This document shows, one piece after another, positions 37,267 to 46,042 of a DNA stretch of 64,000 bases. The notes under the pieces were generated by a model that saw only the letters and a program-made list of their open reading frames with translations, was not told the DNA's origin and did not search any database. The position numbers were made by a program, and so were the translations under genes. This DNA is from JADJWR01 sp963847675 (lineage in GTDB: Bacteria > Pseudomonadota > Gammaproteobacteria > Burkholderiales > Burkholderiaceae_F), in the NCBI GenBank assembly GCA_963847675.1, contig CAWKAP010000004.1:434001-498000 (forward strand), given 5' to 3'. How positions within the stretch are numbered: the stretch's first letter is position 1; each line of letters begins with the position of its first letter.

Positions 37267-38133
37267 TCAGGAAGTCGAGTAACCGAGCCGCACGTAGATC
37301 GGCGCGTAGGGCGCCGCCTGCGTCAGCTCGATCAGCGACTCGCGCGCCAGTTCGAGCAGCGCGAGGAAATGAACGATCACCACCGGAATGCCGCGGGCGA
37401 GCGTTTCCGCGTCGAACAGGTCGCCGAACTCGACGAACTGCCGGCCCTGCAGCCGCTTGAGAATGAGGCTCATGTGCTCGCGTACCGACAGCTGTTCGCG
37501 GGCGATGTGATGGTGCGCGTACAGGCTGGCGCGCTTGAGCACCTCGGCCAGCGCCTGCCGCAGGTCGGTCGGTTCGACCGTGGGCAGCCGGCGCACCATC
37601 GTCTGCTCGATGGTGACGATCGCGCGCACGAAGTCGCGGCCCACTCTCGGCAGCTCGTCGAGTTGTGCGGCAGCGGCCTTGATGCGCTCGTATTCGACCA
37701 GCCGCCGCACGAGTTCGGCGCGCGGATCCTCGACCTCCTCGCCGGTGGCTGCCTTCTTCACCGGCAGCAGCATGCGGCTCTTGATCTCGATCAGCATCGC
37801 CGCCATCAGCAGGTACTCGGCAGCCAGTTCGAGGTTGCTCCTGCGGATCTGCTCGATGTAGGCGAGGTACTGCGCGGTGAGCGCCGCCATCGGAATGTCG
37901 AGCACGTTGAAGTTCTGCCGGCGGATCAGGTACAGCAGCAGATCGAGCGGCCCTTCGAACGCTTCGAGAAAGACCTCCAGCGCGTCGGGCGGGATGTAGA
38001 GGTCCTCGGGCAGCTTGAACAGCGGCTCGCCGTACAGGCGCGCAAGTGCGATCCCGTCGATCACGTCGGGCGTGACGTCTGCCGCAGGATCGGGCAGCGA
38101 TGCGTACGCGGAACTGTGGATGGGATCAGGCAT
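37267..38133 (-). CDS. scpA: Segregation and condensation protein A
   Basis: This 288-aa kleisin subunit connects the two heads of the SMC ATPase and helps chromosome condensation and segregation. The N-terminal domain has FEGPLDLLLYLIRRQNFNVLDIPM followed by QYLAYIEQIRRSNLELAAEYLLMAA, the ScpA signature that contacts SMC. The C-terminal winged helix is near VHFLALLELARESLIELTQ. The chosen ATG at 38133 avoids a TTG start at 38160. No scpB is adjacent in the window. The large gap upstream (38134-38646) holds repeats. Confidence 0.92.
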   Translation of the reverse strand: MPDPIHSSAYASLPDPAADVTPDVIDGIALARLYGEPLFKLPEDLYIPPDALEVFLEAFEGPLDLLLYLIRRQNFNVLDIPMAALTAQYLAYIEQIRRSNLELAAEYLLMAAMLIEIKSRMLLPVKKAATGEEVEDPRAELVRRLVEYERIKAAAAQLDELPRVGRDFVRAIVTIEQTMVRRLPTVEPTDLRQALAEVLKRASLYAHHHIAREQLSVREHMSLILKRLQGRQFVEFGDLFDAETLARGIPVVIVHFLALLELARESLIELTQAAPYAPIYVRLGYSTS

Positions 38134-38321
38134 GGGCGGCGCGAATGCTTCGGCGCGCAATGCTAACAGCGCACTGTCCGCTATCTACCTCGAGGCTATC
38201 CCCACGCTGCCGGCGCGCGACCTCTGGTGCCGAACGCTGCGCCGCCGCGGTGCGGCGCGCAAATTGCAACGCCGAATGAACGGCGCGCCTGTTCGCGATG
38301 TGGTCCGGGCGGAACGAACAA

Positions 38322-38453
38322 GGCACACGGAGAGCACGGAGGAAGCAGCACGAGTGGGCACAACCAAGAAATCTACCGATCAGAACCGCGTTGCCAAGGG
38401 GTTGTCGGCAGCCACTCGTAGTTTGCTGGTTTCCTCCGTGCTCTACGTGTCCC
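38322..38453. repeat. Dispersed-type inverted repeat with CACGGAGG ends
   Basis: Two 23-base arms, 38322-38344 and 38431-38453, are inverted repeats with two mismatches. The arms share the run AGAGCACGGAGGAA next to ACACG, a sequence style I recognise from widespread dispersed repeats in many bacterial genomes (CACGGAG/CTCCGTG-type). The 86-bp centre codes for nothing obvious. It lies in the non-coding gap between scpA and the DUF6502 gene. It may be a small non-autonomous mobile or palindromic element. Confidence 0.55.
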
Positions 38454-38597
38454 TGTCGTCAGGCGACGCGGCCGGTCGATTCATCGACGGCGCATCGCGC
38501 GGTTGCGAAACGAGTCTGGTTCGGCCGACCGGCGAGCCCATGGGAGGCCTCAGCGGCAGCCGCGCGATCGGTGTTGAGCATTTCCTTTGCCATATTC

Positions 38598-38618
38598 CTG
38601 TGGGACAATATCCCACAG
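38598..38618. promoter_or_regulatory. Palindrome upstream of DUF6502 gene (operator or terminator)
   Basis: CTGTGGGA-CAATA-TCCCACAG is a perfect 8-5-8 inverted repeat ending 28 bp before the ATG at 38647. The AT-rich loop and its place suggest an operator over the promoter of the DUF6502 gene, though it also folds as a hairpin. The 38134-38646 gap otherwise contains only the repeat at 38322-38453 and no gene that I can support. Confidence 0.45.
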
Positions 38619-38646
38619 AAATTGGACCTGTCAACTTCCCGGTTGC

Positions 38647-39459
38647 ATGACTGCAAAAGCCGCAATCGTCCTGGACCACGTGCTGCGCGTGATGCGGCCG
38701 CTCGCGCGGCTGCTGATCCGCAGCGGCGTCCCGTACCAGGCGTTTGCAACCGCGCTCAAGCACGTCTTCGTCGACGCCGCGCGCGCTGAACTGGCGAACC
38801 GGTCGATGGCGCAGACCGACAGCGCGGTGACGCTGCTGTCCGGCGTGCACCGGCGTGATGTCCGCAACCTGAGCCGGCCGGCGAGCGGCAGGAAGGCCGC
38901 CGAAGTCCCGCCGCGATCGCTCCCCGGCGAAGTGATTGCGCGCTGGATGAACGACCCGGCCTACCTCGACAAGGACCATGCGCCCCGTCCGCTCGCGCGC
39001 AGCAGCGACGGCGCGGCCGGTTCGTTCGACGAGCTGGTCGCGGGAGTCAGCCGCGACGTCCGTCCGCGCGCAGTGCTCGACGAACTGCTGCGACTGGGCG
39101 TCGTACGCGAAGACGACGGTGGGGTCCGGCTGGTCGCCACCGGCTTCGCGCCGCGGCAGGACTTCGAGCAGATGTCGCGGCTGTTCGCGGACAATCTGGG
39201 CGATCACGCCGCCGCGGCGGTGGCCAACCTGCAGGGCGAGCGCAACTTCCTCGAGCAGTCGGTGTTCGTCGACGAGATCACGGAAGCCTCCGCCGGCCGC
39301 CTGCAGAAAGTCTCCGTGCAGGCCTGGAAGCAGGCCTTCAAGATCGTGATGGAGGAGGCGCAGGCGCGCTTCGACGAGGACGCCGCCAGCGCCGGCGACG
39401 GCGAGCGGCGTCACCGTGCACGCTTCGGCGTGTACTTTTACACTGACCATGAGGATTGA
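38647..39459 (+). CDS. DUF6502 family protein
   Basis: This 270-aa soluble protein matches the DUF6502 family. Recognisable are the start VLDHVLRVMRPLARLLIRSG, then AFATALKHVFVDAA, a DNA-binding-like helical segment near VTLLSGVHRRDVRNL, and VIARWMNDPAYLD. The function of the family is unknown; the helix-turn-helix-like segment hints at regulation. The ATG at 38647 replaces an upstream ATG at 38587 whose extra residues overlap the palindrome. It is followed 6 bp later by a lipoprotein gene and probably cotranscribed with it. Confidence 0.8.
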   Translation: MTAKAAIVLDHVLRVMRPLARLLIRSGVPYQAFATALKHVFVDAARAELANRSMAQTDSAVTLLSGVHRRDVRNLSRPASGRKAAEVPPRSLPGEVIARWMNDPAYLDKDHAPRPLARSSDGAAGSFDELVAGVSRDVRPRAVLDELLRLGVVREDDGGVRLVATGFAPRQDFEQMSRLFADNLGDHAAAAVANLQGERNFLEQSVFVDEITEASAGRLQKVSVQAWKQAFKIVMEEAQARFDEDAASAGDGERRHRARFGVYFYTDHED

Positions 39460-39465
39460 GGGGCG

Positions 39466-40056
39466 ATGAACACGGTGCGCCGTCGGCGTGGATGGTCCTG
39501 GCTGCTGCTGCTGCCGCTGCTGCTGGCGGTCGGCGGCTGCGGGCCGGGCGTCGGCGGCACGGGAACGGGTGAGGGCTTCGCGCTCGAGTACTTCGGCGCT
39601 CAGCGCGCCTCCGTCTGCAATGCGTCTTTCGCCGGTGAACTGAAGTGTCCGACGCGCATCGTGATCGGGCCGGCAGCGGCGCCGGTCGATGACGGGAGCG
39701 ATCCGGTGATCTGGGTCGACGATCCTGCCAATGGTCGTGTCTCGGCCAGGATCGACCTGAGCGATATCGTGTTCGAGGCGTACTGCGAAGGGATCACGTT
39801 CGTCGGCACCTGGGGCACGACGGGCGACGCCGCGGACCGCTTCTTCGGCAATTACACGGCGGCCGGTTTCGAAGTCGCTGTTCCCGCCACGCTGAGCGTC
39901 GAGACCGGCCCGTCGGGCCTCGAATACGTGCTCAGGGATGCCGACGGCCAGGTCGTCATTGGCCCGATCGTTCTGCAGCGCCTGGATGGAGAAGCCAGGC
40001 CGGCCTCGTGCCCGAAGCTCTTCTCGTCGCCCGTTCCCGGGCCGACGTATCGCTAG
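39466..40056 (+). CDS. Hypothetical lipoprotein
   Basis: This 196-aa protein has a basic N-terminus, a Leu-rich hydrophobic core (WSWLLLLPLLLAVGG) and a lipobox ending at the Cys in AVGGC, followed by a Gly-rich linker. It should be a lipid-anchored envelope protein. Three or four further Cys residues could form disulfides. I recognise no family; the pattern of beta-strand-like segments suggests a small all-beta domain. It follows the DUF6502 gene directly and is convergent with the Rieske oxygenase gene. Confidence 0.72.
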   Translation: MNTVRRRRGWSWLLLLPLLLAVGGCGPGVGGTGTGEGFALEYFGAQRASVCNASFAGELKCPTRIVIGPAAAPVDDGSDPVIWVDDPANGRVSARIDLSDIVFEAYCEGITFVGTWGTTGDAADRFFGNYTAAGFEVAVPATLSVETGPSGLEYVLRDADGQVVIGPIVLQRLDGEARPASCPKLFSSPVPGPTYR

Positions 40057-40099
40057 GTCAGTCGGCCATCGCGGCCGTCGGCGCTTTCCATCGGCGCCG

Positions 40100-41233
40100 C
40101 TATACCGTTCGCCGCTGTCCCATCTCGCGGCGGATCCAGTCGTGCAGATGGATCATCCCGTCTTCGTGCGGCGAGTGAAACGGTCCGGTGTCATCTTCAC
40201 CGGCCAGCCATAGCGCCTTGCGGCCGCGCTGCAGGCGAGCGCACGCATCGGCATCCTCGACCGCGGATTCGGCGTACGCCGCCTGGTGCGCTTCGACGAT
40301 CTGCCGCTCGAACGCCTGCACCTCCTCGGGGTAATAAAACTCGACGATGTTGGTCGTGTGTTCCGGCGTGCGCGGAATCAGCGTGCTGACCACCAGCGCG
40401 CACGGGTACCACTCGATCATCACGTTCGGATACAGGATCGACCACACGGTGCCGTACTTCGGCACCTGGCCGCCGGTGTAGGCGAGCACGGCGTCGCGGT
40501 AGCGGGTGTAGTTCGGCGAGGTCTGGCTGCGCAGTTCCTCCTTGACCCCCATGATCTGGTAGCTCCAGCGGCTGCCGAAGCCCCACTCGTAGTTGCCGGC
40601 GTCGACCCACTTCTGCAGGCCCGGGTGCACCGCCTCGACGTGATAGAGCTCGAGAAAGATCTCGAGGAAGTTCTTCCAGTTGAACGGCAGTTCGTCGGCG
40701 ATCGCCCGGTCGAAGACGTATCCGGAGAAATCGTAGTCGGCGGCGAGCGGGAAGTCGGCGAGGTCCTGCGCCGGGTCGCGCGGCCCCGCGAACAGCAGTC
40801 CCTGCCAGTTCCTGAGCGGCGTCTTCGGCAGCGAACAGTCCGGCGTGGGGTCGAAGTCCGGCGCACCGAGCAGCCGGCCGTCGAGGTCGTAGGTCCAGCG
40901 ATGCAGCGGACAGACGATGTTCTGCGCATTGCCGCGGCCTTCGAGCAGCAGCCCCTGCCGGTGTCGGCACGCGTTCGACAGCAGGCCCACGCCGGTCCCG
41001 GAGCGCATCAGCACCTTGCCGCTCTCAGTCCACGGCAGCGTGTGGTAGTCGCCGACGCTGGGCACCATCAGTTCGTGGCCCACGTAACCGGGGCCCTTGT
41101 CGAACAGCAGCAGCATTTCGCGCTCGAACCAGCCGGGATCGAAATACCAGGGGATCGGCAGCGGGCTGGTGCGACCAAGCAGCGTGGCGTCGAGGTTCGA
41201 GCGGCGGGAGATCCTGGACTCTGGCGCGTTCAT
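40100..41233 (-). CDS. Rieske non-heme iron oxygenase, large (alpha) subunit family
   Basis: This 377-aa protein has a Rieske [2Fe-2S] motif, C89-x-H91 and C108-x2-H111 (CRHRQG and CPLHRW). A mononuclear iron site follows, with the His residues of ELYHVEAVHPG around residues 197-202. This layout is shared by ring-hydroxylating dioxygenases, demethylases and choline/carnitine-type monooxygenases. No reductase or beta-subunit gene is adjacent, so the electron supply must come from elsewhere. It is divergent from the acyl-CoA dehydrogenase operon across about 157 bp. The substrate cannot be stated. Confidence 0.9.
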   Translation of the reverse strand: MNAPESRISRRSNLDATLLGRTSPLPIPWYFDPGWFEREMLLLFDKGPGYVGHELMVPSVGDYHTLPWTESGKVLMRSGTGVGLLSNACRHRQGLLLEGRGNAQNIVCPLHRWTYDLDGRLLGAPDFDPTPDCSLPKTPLRNWQGLLFAGPRDPAQDLADFPLAADYDFSGYVFDRAIADELPFNWKNFLEIFLELYHVEAVHPGLQKWVDAGNYEWGFGSRWSYQIMGVKEELRSQTSPNYTRYRDAVLAYTGGQVPKYGTVWSILYPNVMIEWYPCALVVSTLIPRTPEHTTNIVEFYYPEEVQAFERQIVEAHQAAYAESAVEDADACARLQRGRKALWLAGEDDTGPFHSPHEDGMIHLHDWIRREMGQRRTV

Positions 41234-41390
41234 CGGAGGTGAGCCTCAAGTCGCTTGAGCGGTGGACGCCGGAAAGTCTACGCGCGGCGTCGTCGCCGGG
41301 AATGACGGCCATCAGACGCGCGCGGGCCGCAGGCATCTGAGCGCGAAGTGGCATCATTGATGATCTCTGCAACGGAGAAGAAGTCAGGCA

Positions 41391-42554
41391 ATGACCAGCG
41401 AACGCCCGGACCAGTACCAGGACATCCGCGAGGCCGTGCGCGCGCTCTGCGCGCAGTTTCCGGACGAGTATTTCCGCAAGATCGACGAGGAGCGTGGCTA
41501 TCCGGAAGCGTTCGTCGATGCGTTGACCCAGGCCGGCTGGCTGGCGGCGCTGATCCCGGCCGACTACGGCGGCTCGGGGCTGGGCCTGGCCGAGGCGTCG
41601 GTCATCATGGAGGAGATCAATCGCAGCGGCGGCAACTCGGGCGCGTGCCACGGCCAGATGTACAACATGGGCACGCTGCTGCGCCACGGCTCCGAAGAGC
41701 AGAAGCGCCGCTACCTGCCGAAGATCGCCACCGGCGAACTGCGCCTGCAGTCGATGGCAGTGACCGAGCCGACCACCGGCACCGACACCACGCGCATCAA
41801 GACGGTCGCGGTGAAGAAGGGCGACCGCTACGTGGTCAACGGGCAGAAGGTCTGGATCTCGCGCGTGCAGCACTCGGACCTGATGATCCTGCTGGCGCGC
41901 ACCACGCCGCTGGCCGAGGTCAAGCGCAAGAGCGAAGGGATGTCGATCTTCATCGTCGACACCAAGCAGGCCGAAGCCAGCGGCATGACCGTGCGGCCGA
42001 TCGCCAACATGGTCAACCACGAGACCAACGAACTGTTCTTCGACAACCTGGAGGTCCCCGCCGAGAACCTGATCGGGGAAGAGGGCAAGGGCTTCAAGTA
42101 CATCCTCGACGGGCTCAACGCCGAGCGCACGCTGATCGCCGCCGAGTGCATCGGCGACGGCTACTGGTTCATCGAGCGGGCCGCGAAGTACGCCTCCGAG
42201 CGCAAGGTGTTCGACCGGCCGATCGGCCAGAACCAGGGCGTGGCCTTCCCGATCGCCGAGGCGTACATGGAGGTCGAGGCCGCCAACCTGATGCGCTTCC
42301 GCGCCTGCGAACTGTTCGACGCGCACCAGCCGTGCGGGGCGGAAGCCAACATGGCCAAGCATCTGGCCGCCAAGGCCTCGTGGGAAGCGGCCAACGTCTG
42401 CCTGCAGACGCACGGCGGCTTCGGCTTCGCCTGCGAATACGACGTCGAGCGCAAGTTCCGCGAGACGCGCCTGTACCTGGTGGCGCCGATCTCGACCAAC
42501 CTGGTGTTCTCGTACATCGCCGAGCACGTGCTCGGCATGCCGCGGAGTTTCTGA
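41391..42554 (+). CDS. Acyl-CoA dehydrogenase family protein
   Basis: This 387-aa FAD enzyme shows the family blocks LQSMAVTEPTTGTDT, the FAD/substrate region YVVNGQKVWISRV, HETNELFFDNLEVP, GLNAERTLIAAE and the C-terminal QTHGGFGFACEYDVE followed by VAPIS. It should oxidise an acyl-CoA at C2-C3 and pass electrons to ETF. It starts a three-gene run with a family III CoA-transferase and a CitE-like lyase, suggesting activation of a carboxylate to its CoA ester, dehydrogenation and cleavage. The specific acid cannot be inferred. Confidence 0.92.
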   Translation: MTSERPDQYQDIREAVRALCAQFPDEYFRKIDEERGYPEAFVDALTQAGWLAALIPADYGGSGLGLAEASVIMEEINRSGGNSGACHGQMYNMGTLLRHGSEEQKRRYLPKIATGELRLQSMAVTEPTTGTDTTRIKTVAVKKGDRYVVNGQKVWISRVQHSDLMILLARTTPLAEVKRKSEGMSIFIVDTKQAEASGMTVRPIANMVNHETNELFFDNLEVPAENLIGEEGKGFKYILDGLNAERTLIAAECIGDGYWFIERAAKYASERKVFDRPIGQNQGVAFPIAEAYMEVEAANLMRFRACELFDAHQPCGAEANMAKHLAAKASWEAANVCLQTHGGFGFACEYDVERKFRETRLYLVAPISTNLVFSYIAEHVLGMPRSF

Positions 42555-42555
42555 A

Positions 42556-43737
42556 GTGACGCGGCCGCTGGACGGCGTCACCGTGCTGGCCCTCGAACAT
42601 GCGGTGGCGGCGCCGTTCGCCACCCGGCAGCTCGCCGACCTCGGCGCGCGGGTGATCAAGATCGAGCGGCCCGGCGAGGGCGACTTCGCGCGCAAGTACG
42701 ACCAGCGCGTGAAGGGTCAGGCGTCGTACTTCGTCTGGATCAACCGCTCGAAGGAAAGCCTGACGCTGGACGTGAAGCACCCGGAAGCGCGCGTGATCCT
42801 CGACCGGCTGCTCGCCAGGGCCGACGTGCTGGTGCAGAACCTTGCGCCCGGCGCGGCGGCGCGGCTGGGTCTGTCGGCGGCCGCGCTGCGGCCGAAGAAC
42901 CCGAGGCTGATCGTGTGCGACATCTCGGGTTACGGCGGCGACGGGCCGTACCGCGACAAGAAGGCCTACGACCTGCTCGTGCAGGCCGAGGCCGGACTGC
43001 TGTCGGTGACCGGCACGCCCGAGCAGGTGATACGCGCCGGCATCTCGGTGGCGGACATCGCGGCCGGCATGTATGCCTACAGCGGGATCCTCGCCGCGCT
43101 GATCCAGCGCGGACGCACGGGTGAAGGCAGCCACATCGACGTGTCGCTGCTCGAGGCGCTCGCGGAGTGGATGGGCAACCCGATCTACTACGCCTACGAC
43201 GGCCAGCCGCAGGCGCCGCGCTCCGGGGCCAGCCATCCGAGCGTCTACCCGTACGGTCCGATGGCCACCGGCGACGGCAAGACGGTGCTGCTCGGCCTGC
43301 AGAACGAGCGCGAGTGGCTGACCTTCTGCCGCGACGTGCTGCAGCGGCCCGAGGTGGCGACCGACGCCCGCTTCGACACCAACACGAAGCGCAGCGAACA
43401 CCGTGGCGAGCTCAAGGCGCTGATCGAGGAGTGCTTCCGGCCGCTGACTGCCGCGCAGGTGATCGCGCAGCTCGACGCGGCCGGCATCGGCAATGCCTCG
43501 GTCAACGCCATCGCCGATGTATGGAAGCATCCGCAGCTTGCGGCGCGCGAGCGCTGGGTCGACGTGGGTTCGCCGGCCGGGCCGATCCCGGCGCTGAAGC
43601 CGCCCGCGGACAACGACAGCTTCGATTGCCGGATGGACCCCATTCCGGCGCTCGGCCAGCACACCGACGCGATCCTCGCCGAACTCGGCTATGACCCCGA
43701 GGCCATCGCGCGCCTGCACCAGGCCGGCGCAGTGTGA
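42556..43737 (+). CDS. CaiB/BaiF family (family III) CoA-transferase
   Basis: This 393-aa protein has the family III fold. N-terminal features are VLALEHAVAAPFATRQLADLG and IKIERPGEGDFAR. Further blocks are DVLVQNLAPGAAARLGLSAA, GYGGDGPYRDKKAYDLLVQAE and GSHIDVSLLEALAEWM. The catalytic Asp expected in this family lies in the KKAYDLLVQAE segment. The GTG start is one base after the acyl-CoA dehydrogenase stop, so the two are one operon. It likely moves CoA between two carboxylates to activate the substrate. Confidence 0.92.
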   Translation: MTRPLDGVTVLALEHAVAAPFATRQLADLGARVIKIERPGEGDFARKYDQRVKGQASYFVWINRSKESLTLDVKHPEARVILDRLLARADVLVQNLAPGAAARLGLSAAALRPKNPRLIVCDISGYGGDGPYRDKKAYDLLVQAEAGLLSVTGTPEQVIRAGISVADIAAGMYAYSGILAALIQRGRTGEGSHIDVSLLEALAEWMGNPIYYAYDGQPQAPRSGASHPSVYPYGPMATGDGKTVLLGLQNEREWLTFCRDVLQRPEVATDARFDTNTKRSEHRGELKALIEECFRPLTAAQVIAQLDAAGIGNASVNAIADVWKHPQLAARERWVDVGSPAGPIPALKPPADNDSFDCRMDPIPALGQHTDAILAELGYDPEAIARLHQAGAV

Positions 43738-43753
43738 ATCGCGCCGACCAGCG

Positions 43754-44557
43754 ATGAAGCCGCCGCGTTCGTACCTTTTCGTTCCCGGCGATCGTCCGGA
43801 ACGGATTGCCAAGGCGCAGGCCAGCGGCGCCGACGCGGTGATCGTCGACCTCGAGGATGCCGTCGCCCCGGCCCACAAGGGCGCGGCACGCGATGCCGTG
43901 GCCGGCGCGCTCGACGCAGCGCAGCCGGTCGTGCTGCGCATCAACGGCGCCGATACCGGCTGGTTCGCCGATGACGCGCGGCTGGCGGCGCATCCCGGCG
44001 TAATGGCCGTGCTGCTGCCCAAGGCGGCATCCGCCGACGCCGTGGCCGACCTGCGCGCGGCGTGCGACGGCAAGCCGGTGCTGGCGCTGGTCGAGTCCGC
44101 CGCCGGCATGGCGAACCTCCCGGCACTGGCGGCGGCACCCGGCATGGCGCGGCTGGTGTTCGGTTCCATCGACTTCCAGCTCGATCTGGACATCAGCGAC
44201 GACGACCAGGCGCTGCTGCCGTTCCGCATGCAGCTGGTGCTGGCCTCGCGGGTGGCGAACCTGCCCCCGCCGGTCGACGGCGTGACGACGGCATTCGACG
44301 ACGTCGCACGCATCGAGCACGACGCGCGGCGCGCCCGTTCGATCGGGTTCGGCGCCAAGCTGTGCATTCACCCGCGCCAGGTGGCGATCGTCAACGGCGC
44401 CTTCAGCCCGACCGCCGATGAGCTGGACTGGGCGCGGCGCGTGGTGGACGCCGCGGCGGCGTCCGGCGGTGCCGCGGTCGCCGTCGACGGCAAGATGGTC
44501 GATGCACCGGTGCTGGCGCGCGCGCGCAGGCTGCTCGACGCGGCGCGCGGCGACTGA
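43754..44557 (+). CDS. HpcH/HpaI-type CoA ester lyase (CitE-like)
   Basis: This 267-aa TIM-barrel enzyme of the citrate-lyase beta-subunit superfamily has the start RSYLFVPGDRPERI, the conserved Asp/Glu in VIVDLEDAV, VLRINGAD, ALVESAAGM and the metal-binding region FGSIDFQLD. Such proteins cleave malyl-CoA, citramalyl-CoA or similar beta-hydroxyacyl-CoA esters to acetyl-CoA and a keto acid. The start ATG 43754 is chosen because it puts RSYLFVPG near the N-terminus. It closes the acyl-CoA dehydrogenase/CoA-transferase operon. Confidence 0.9.
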   Translation: MKPPRSYLFVPGDRPERIAKAQASGADAVIVDLEDAVAPAHKGAARDAVAGALDAAQPVVLRINGADTGWFADDARLAAHPGVMAVLLPKAASADAVADLRAACDGKPVLALVESAAGMANLPALAAAPGMARLVFGSIDFQLDLDISDDDQALLPFRMQLVLASRVANLPPPVDGVTTAFDDVARIEHDARRARSIGFGAKLCIHPRQVAIVNGAFSPTADELDWARRVVDAAAASGGAAVAVDGKMVDAPVLARARRLLDAARGD

Positions 44558-44594
44558 CACCGCGGCTGACCGCGCGCGGCGCCGTCGCCGCATG

Positions 44595-44620
44595 CTTTAC
44601 AGATCTTTACATCTCGTACA
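44595..44620 (+). promoter_or_regulatory. Tandem CTTTAC direct repeats upstream of the Spy-like gene
   Basis: CTTTAC occurs at 44595-44600 and again at 44605-44610, ten bases apart, followed by the related CGTACA at 44615-44620. Ten-base phased direct repeats are what OmpR/PhoB-type response regulators bind. The response regulator encoded at 45344 could therefore control the Spy-like gene and its own operon. Proof would need binding data. Confidence 0.4.
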
Positions 44621-44711
44621 TGCAGCGGCAAACCTTGCCGTTCAGACTGCGTTCATCGGGGTTTCGAACGGCACGCACGCCGCAGATCAACCGATTCGCA
44701 GGAGAACACTG

Positions 44712-45230
44712 ATGCAAGACCAATCGAAGACATCCTCAACTTCCTACCGTCGCTGGACGCTGGCCGGAATCGCTGCGGCGACGGTCGCCGTGGTCGGCGC
44801 GGGCCTGTCCTGGCACGGCCACGCCAACGCACACGGCTTCGGCTTCGGCGGCCGCCACGGCGGCTGGGAGCAGATGGAGCCCGAAGTGATGGGCAAACGC
44901 ATCGAGGCGATGGTCGCCCTGCGCCTCGCCGACGTCGACGCGACGCCGGAACAGAAAGCGAAGATCACGACGATCATGCAGGCTGCCGCGAACGATCTGT
45001 CGTCGCTGCGCGGCCAGGGCCGCGAAATGCGCCGCAAGTCGATGGAACTGCTGACCGCGCCGACCATCGACCGGGCACAGCTCGAAACGCTGCGCGTGCA
45101 GCAGTCGCAGATGCGTGAGACGGTGTCGCGGCGCATGCTGCAGGCGATGGCCGATGCGGCCGAGGTCCTCACGCCGGAGCAGCGCGCCAAGGTTGCCGAG
45201 CGCATGCAGCGTCGCCACCGCGGCGGCTGA
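44712..45230 (+). CDS. Spy/CpxP-like periplasmic LTXXQ-motif protein
   Basis: This 172-aa exported protein has an N-terminal hydrophobic signal-like segment (about residues 16-33) and a His/Gly-rich patch. It is followed by two helical LTxxQ-type repeats, DATPEQKAKI and VLTPEQRAKVAE, as in Spy and CpxP. These small envelope proteins buffer misfolded proteins or bind metals, and CpxP inhibits its sensor kinase. AGGAGA lies before the ATG. The following genes encode a response regulator and a histidine kinase, the CpxPRA arrangement, so a role in sensing envelope stress is likely. Confidence 0.85.
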   Translation: MQDQSKTSSTSYRRWTLAGIAAATVAVVGAGLSWHGHANAHGFGFGGRHGGWEQMEPEVMGKRIEAMVALRLADVDATPEQKAKITTIMQAAANDLSSLRGQGREMRRKSMELLTAPTIDRAQLETLRVQQSQMRETVSRRMLQAMADAAEVLTPEQRAKVAERMQRRHRGG

Positions 45231-45249
45231 CCGTCACGACTCCGCCCCC

Positions 45250-45325
45250 GGAAGGCCGGCGCGAGGCGATCCTCCCCCGCTTCGTGCCGGCCCTTCCGAC
45301 TCCGGCCCGCTCGCGCGGGCCTTCT
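45250..45325 (+). terminator. Two hairpins between the Spy-like gene and the response regulator
   Basis: A bulged hairpin (GGAAGGCCGGC, 45250-45260, pairs with GCCGGCCCTTCC, 45286-45297) is followed by a 7-bp one, GGCCCGC-TCGC-GCGGGCC (45304-45321), then TTCTG. With only a short T-stretch it may be a weak terminator or attenuator that lowers regulator expression relative to the Spy-like protein. Confidence 0.35.
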
Positions 45326-45343
45326 GCATTCAGAATCCCGGCC

Positions 45344-46042
45344 ATGACGCGGCTGCTGATGATCGACGACGACGTCCGTCTCTCGGCGATGGTCCGCGAT
45401 TACCTGGCCGGCAACGGAATCGAAGTCGAAGCCGCGTCCGACGCGGAGAGCGGACTGCGCCGGCTCGACGACAGCGGCGCGCAACTGCTGATTCTCGACC
45501 TGATGCTGCCCGACGCCGATGGCCTCGAGGTGTGCCGGCGCATCCGCGCCCGCAACGACGCGCTGGCCGCACTGCCGATCCTGATGCTCACCGCCAAGGG
45601 CGACCCGCTCGACCGCGTCGTCGGGCTGGAGATCGGCGCCGACGATTACCTGCCGAAGCCGTTCGAGCCGCGCGAACTGCTGGCCCGCGTGCGCGCCCTG
45701 CTGCGACGGGGCGGCACGCAGGCGCCCGGCAACGAGCTGCGCTTCGGCCGGCTCGCCATCGACCGCGGCGCGCGGGTGGTGCGTGTCGACGGCGAATCGC
45801 GCGCGCTGACCTCGTACCAGTTCGACCTGCTGCTCGCGCTGGCCGAACGCGCCGGGCGCGTGCTGTCGCGCGAGCAGCTCATGGACATCCTGCGCGGTCA
45901 AACGGTCGAGGCATTCGACCGCTCGATCGACGTTCATATTGCGCGCCTCCGCGCCGCAATCGAGGACGATCCGAAACAGCCGAAGCGCATCATCACGGTG
46001 CGCGGTGCCGGCTACGTGTTCGCGCGCCATCCTGAATCATGA
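45344..46042 (+). CDS. OmpR-family response regulator
   Basis: This 232-aa regulator has a receiver domain with the acidic pair in MIDDDVRL, the phosphorylated Asp in LILDLMLPDADG and the Lys in LPKPFEPREL. A C-terminal winged-helix follows (LTSYQFDLLLALAERAGRVLSREQLM, then FDRSIDVHIARLRAAIEDDP). The ATG at 45344 drops about 20 non-homologous residues from the longer frame. Its stop overlaps the kinase start (ATGA at 46039-46042). It is the probable partner of the kinase that follows and likely regulator of the Spy-like gene upstream. Confidence 0.93.
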   Translation: MTRLLMIDDDVRLSAMVRDYLAGNGIEVEAASDAESGLRRLDDSGAQLLILDLMLPDADGLEVCRRIRARNDALAALPILMLTAKGDPLDRVVGLEIGADDYLPKPFEPRELLARVRALLRRGGTQAPGNELRFGRLAIDRGARVVRVDGESRALTSYQFDLLLALAERAGRVLSREQLMDILRGQTVEAFDRSIDVHIARLRAAIEDDPKQPKRIITVRGAGYVFARHPES

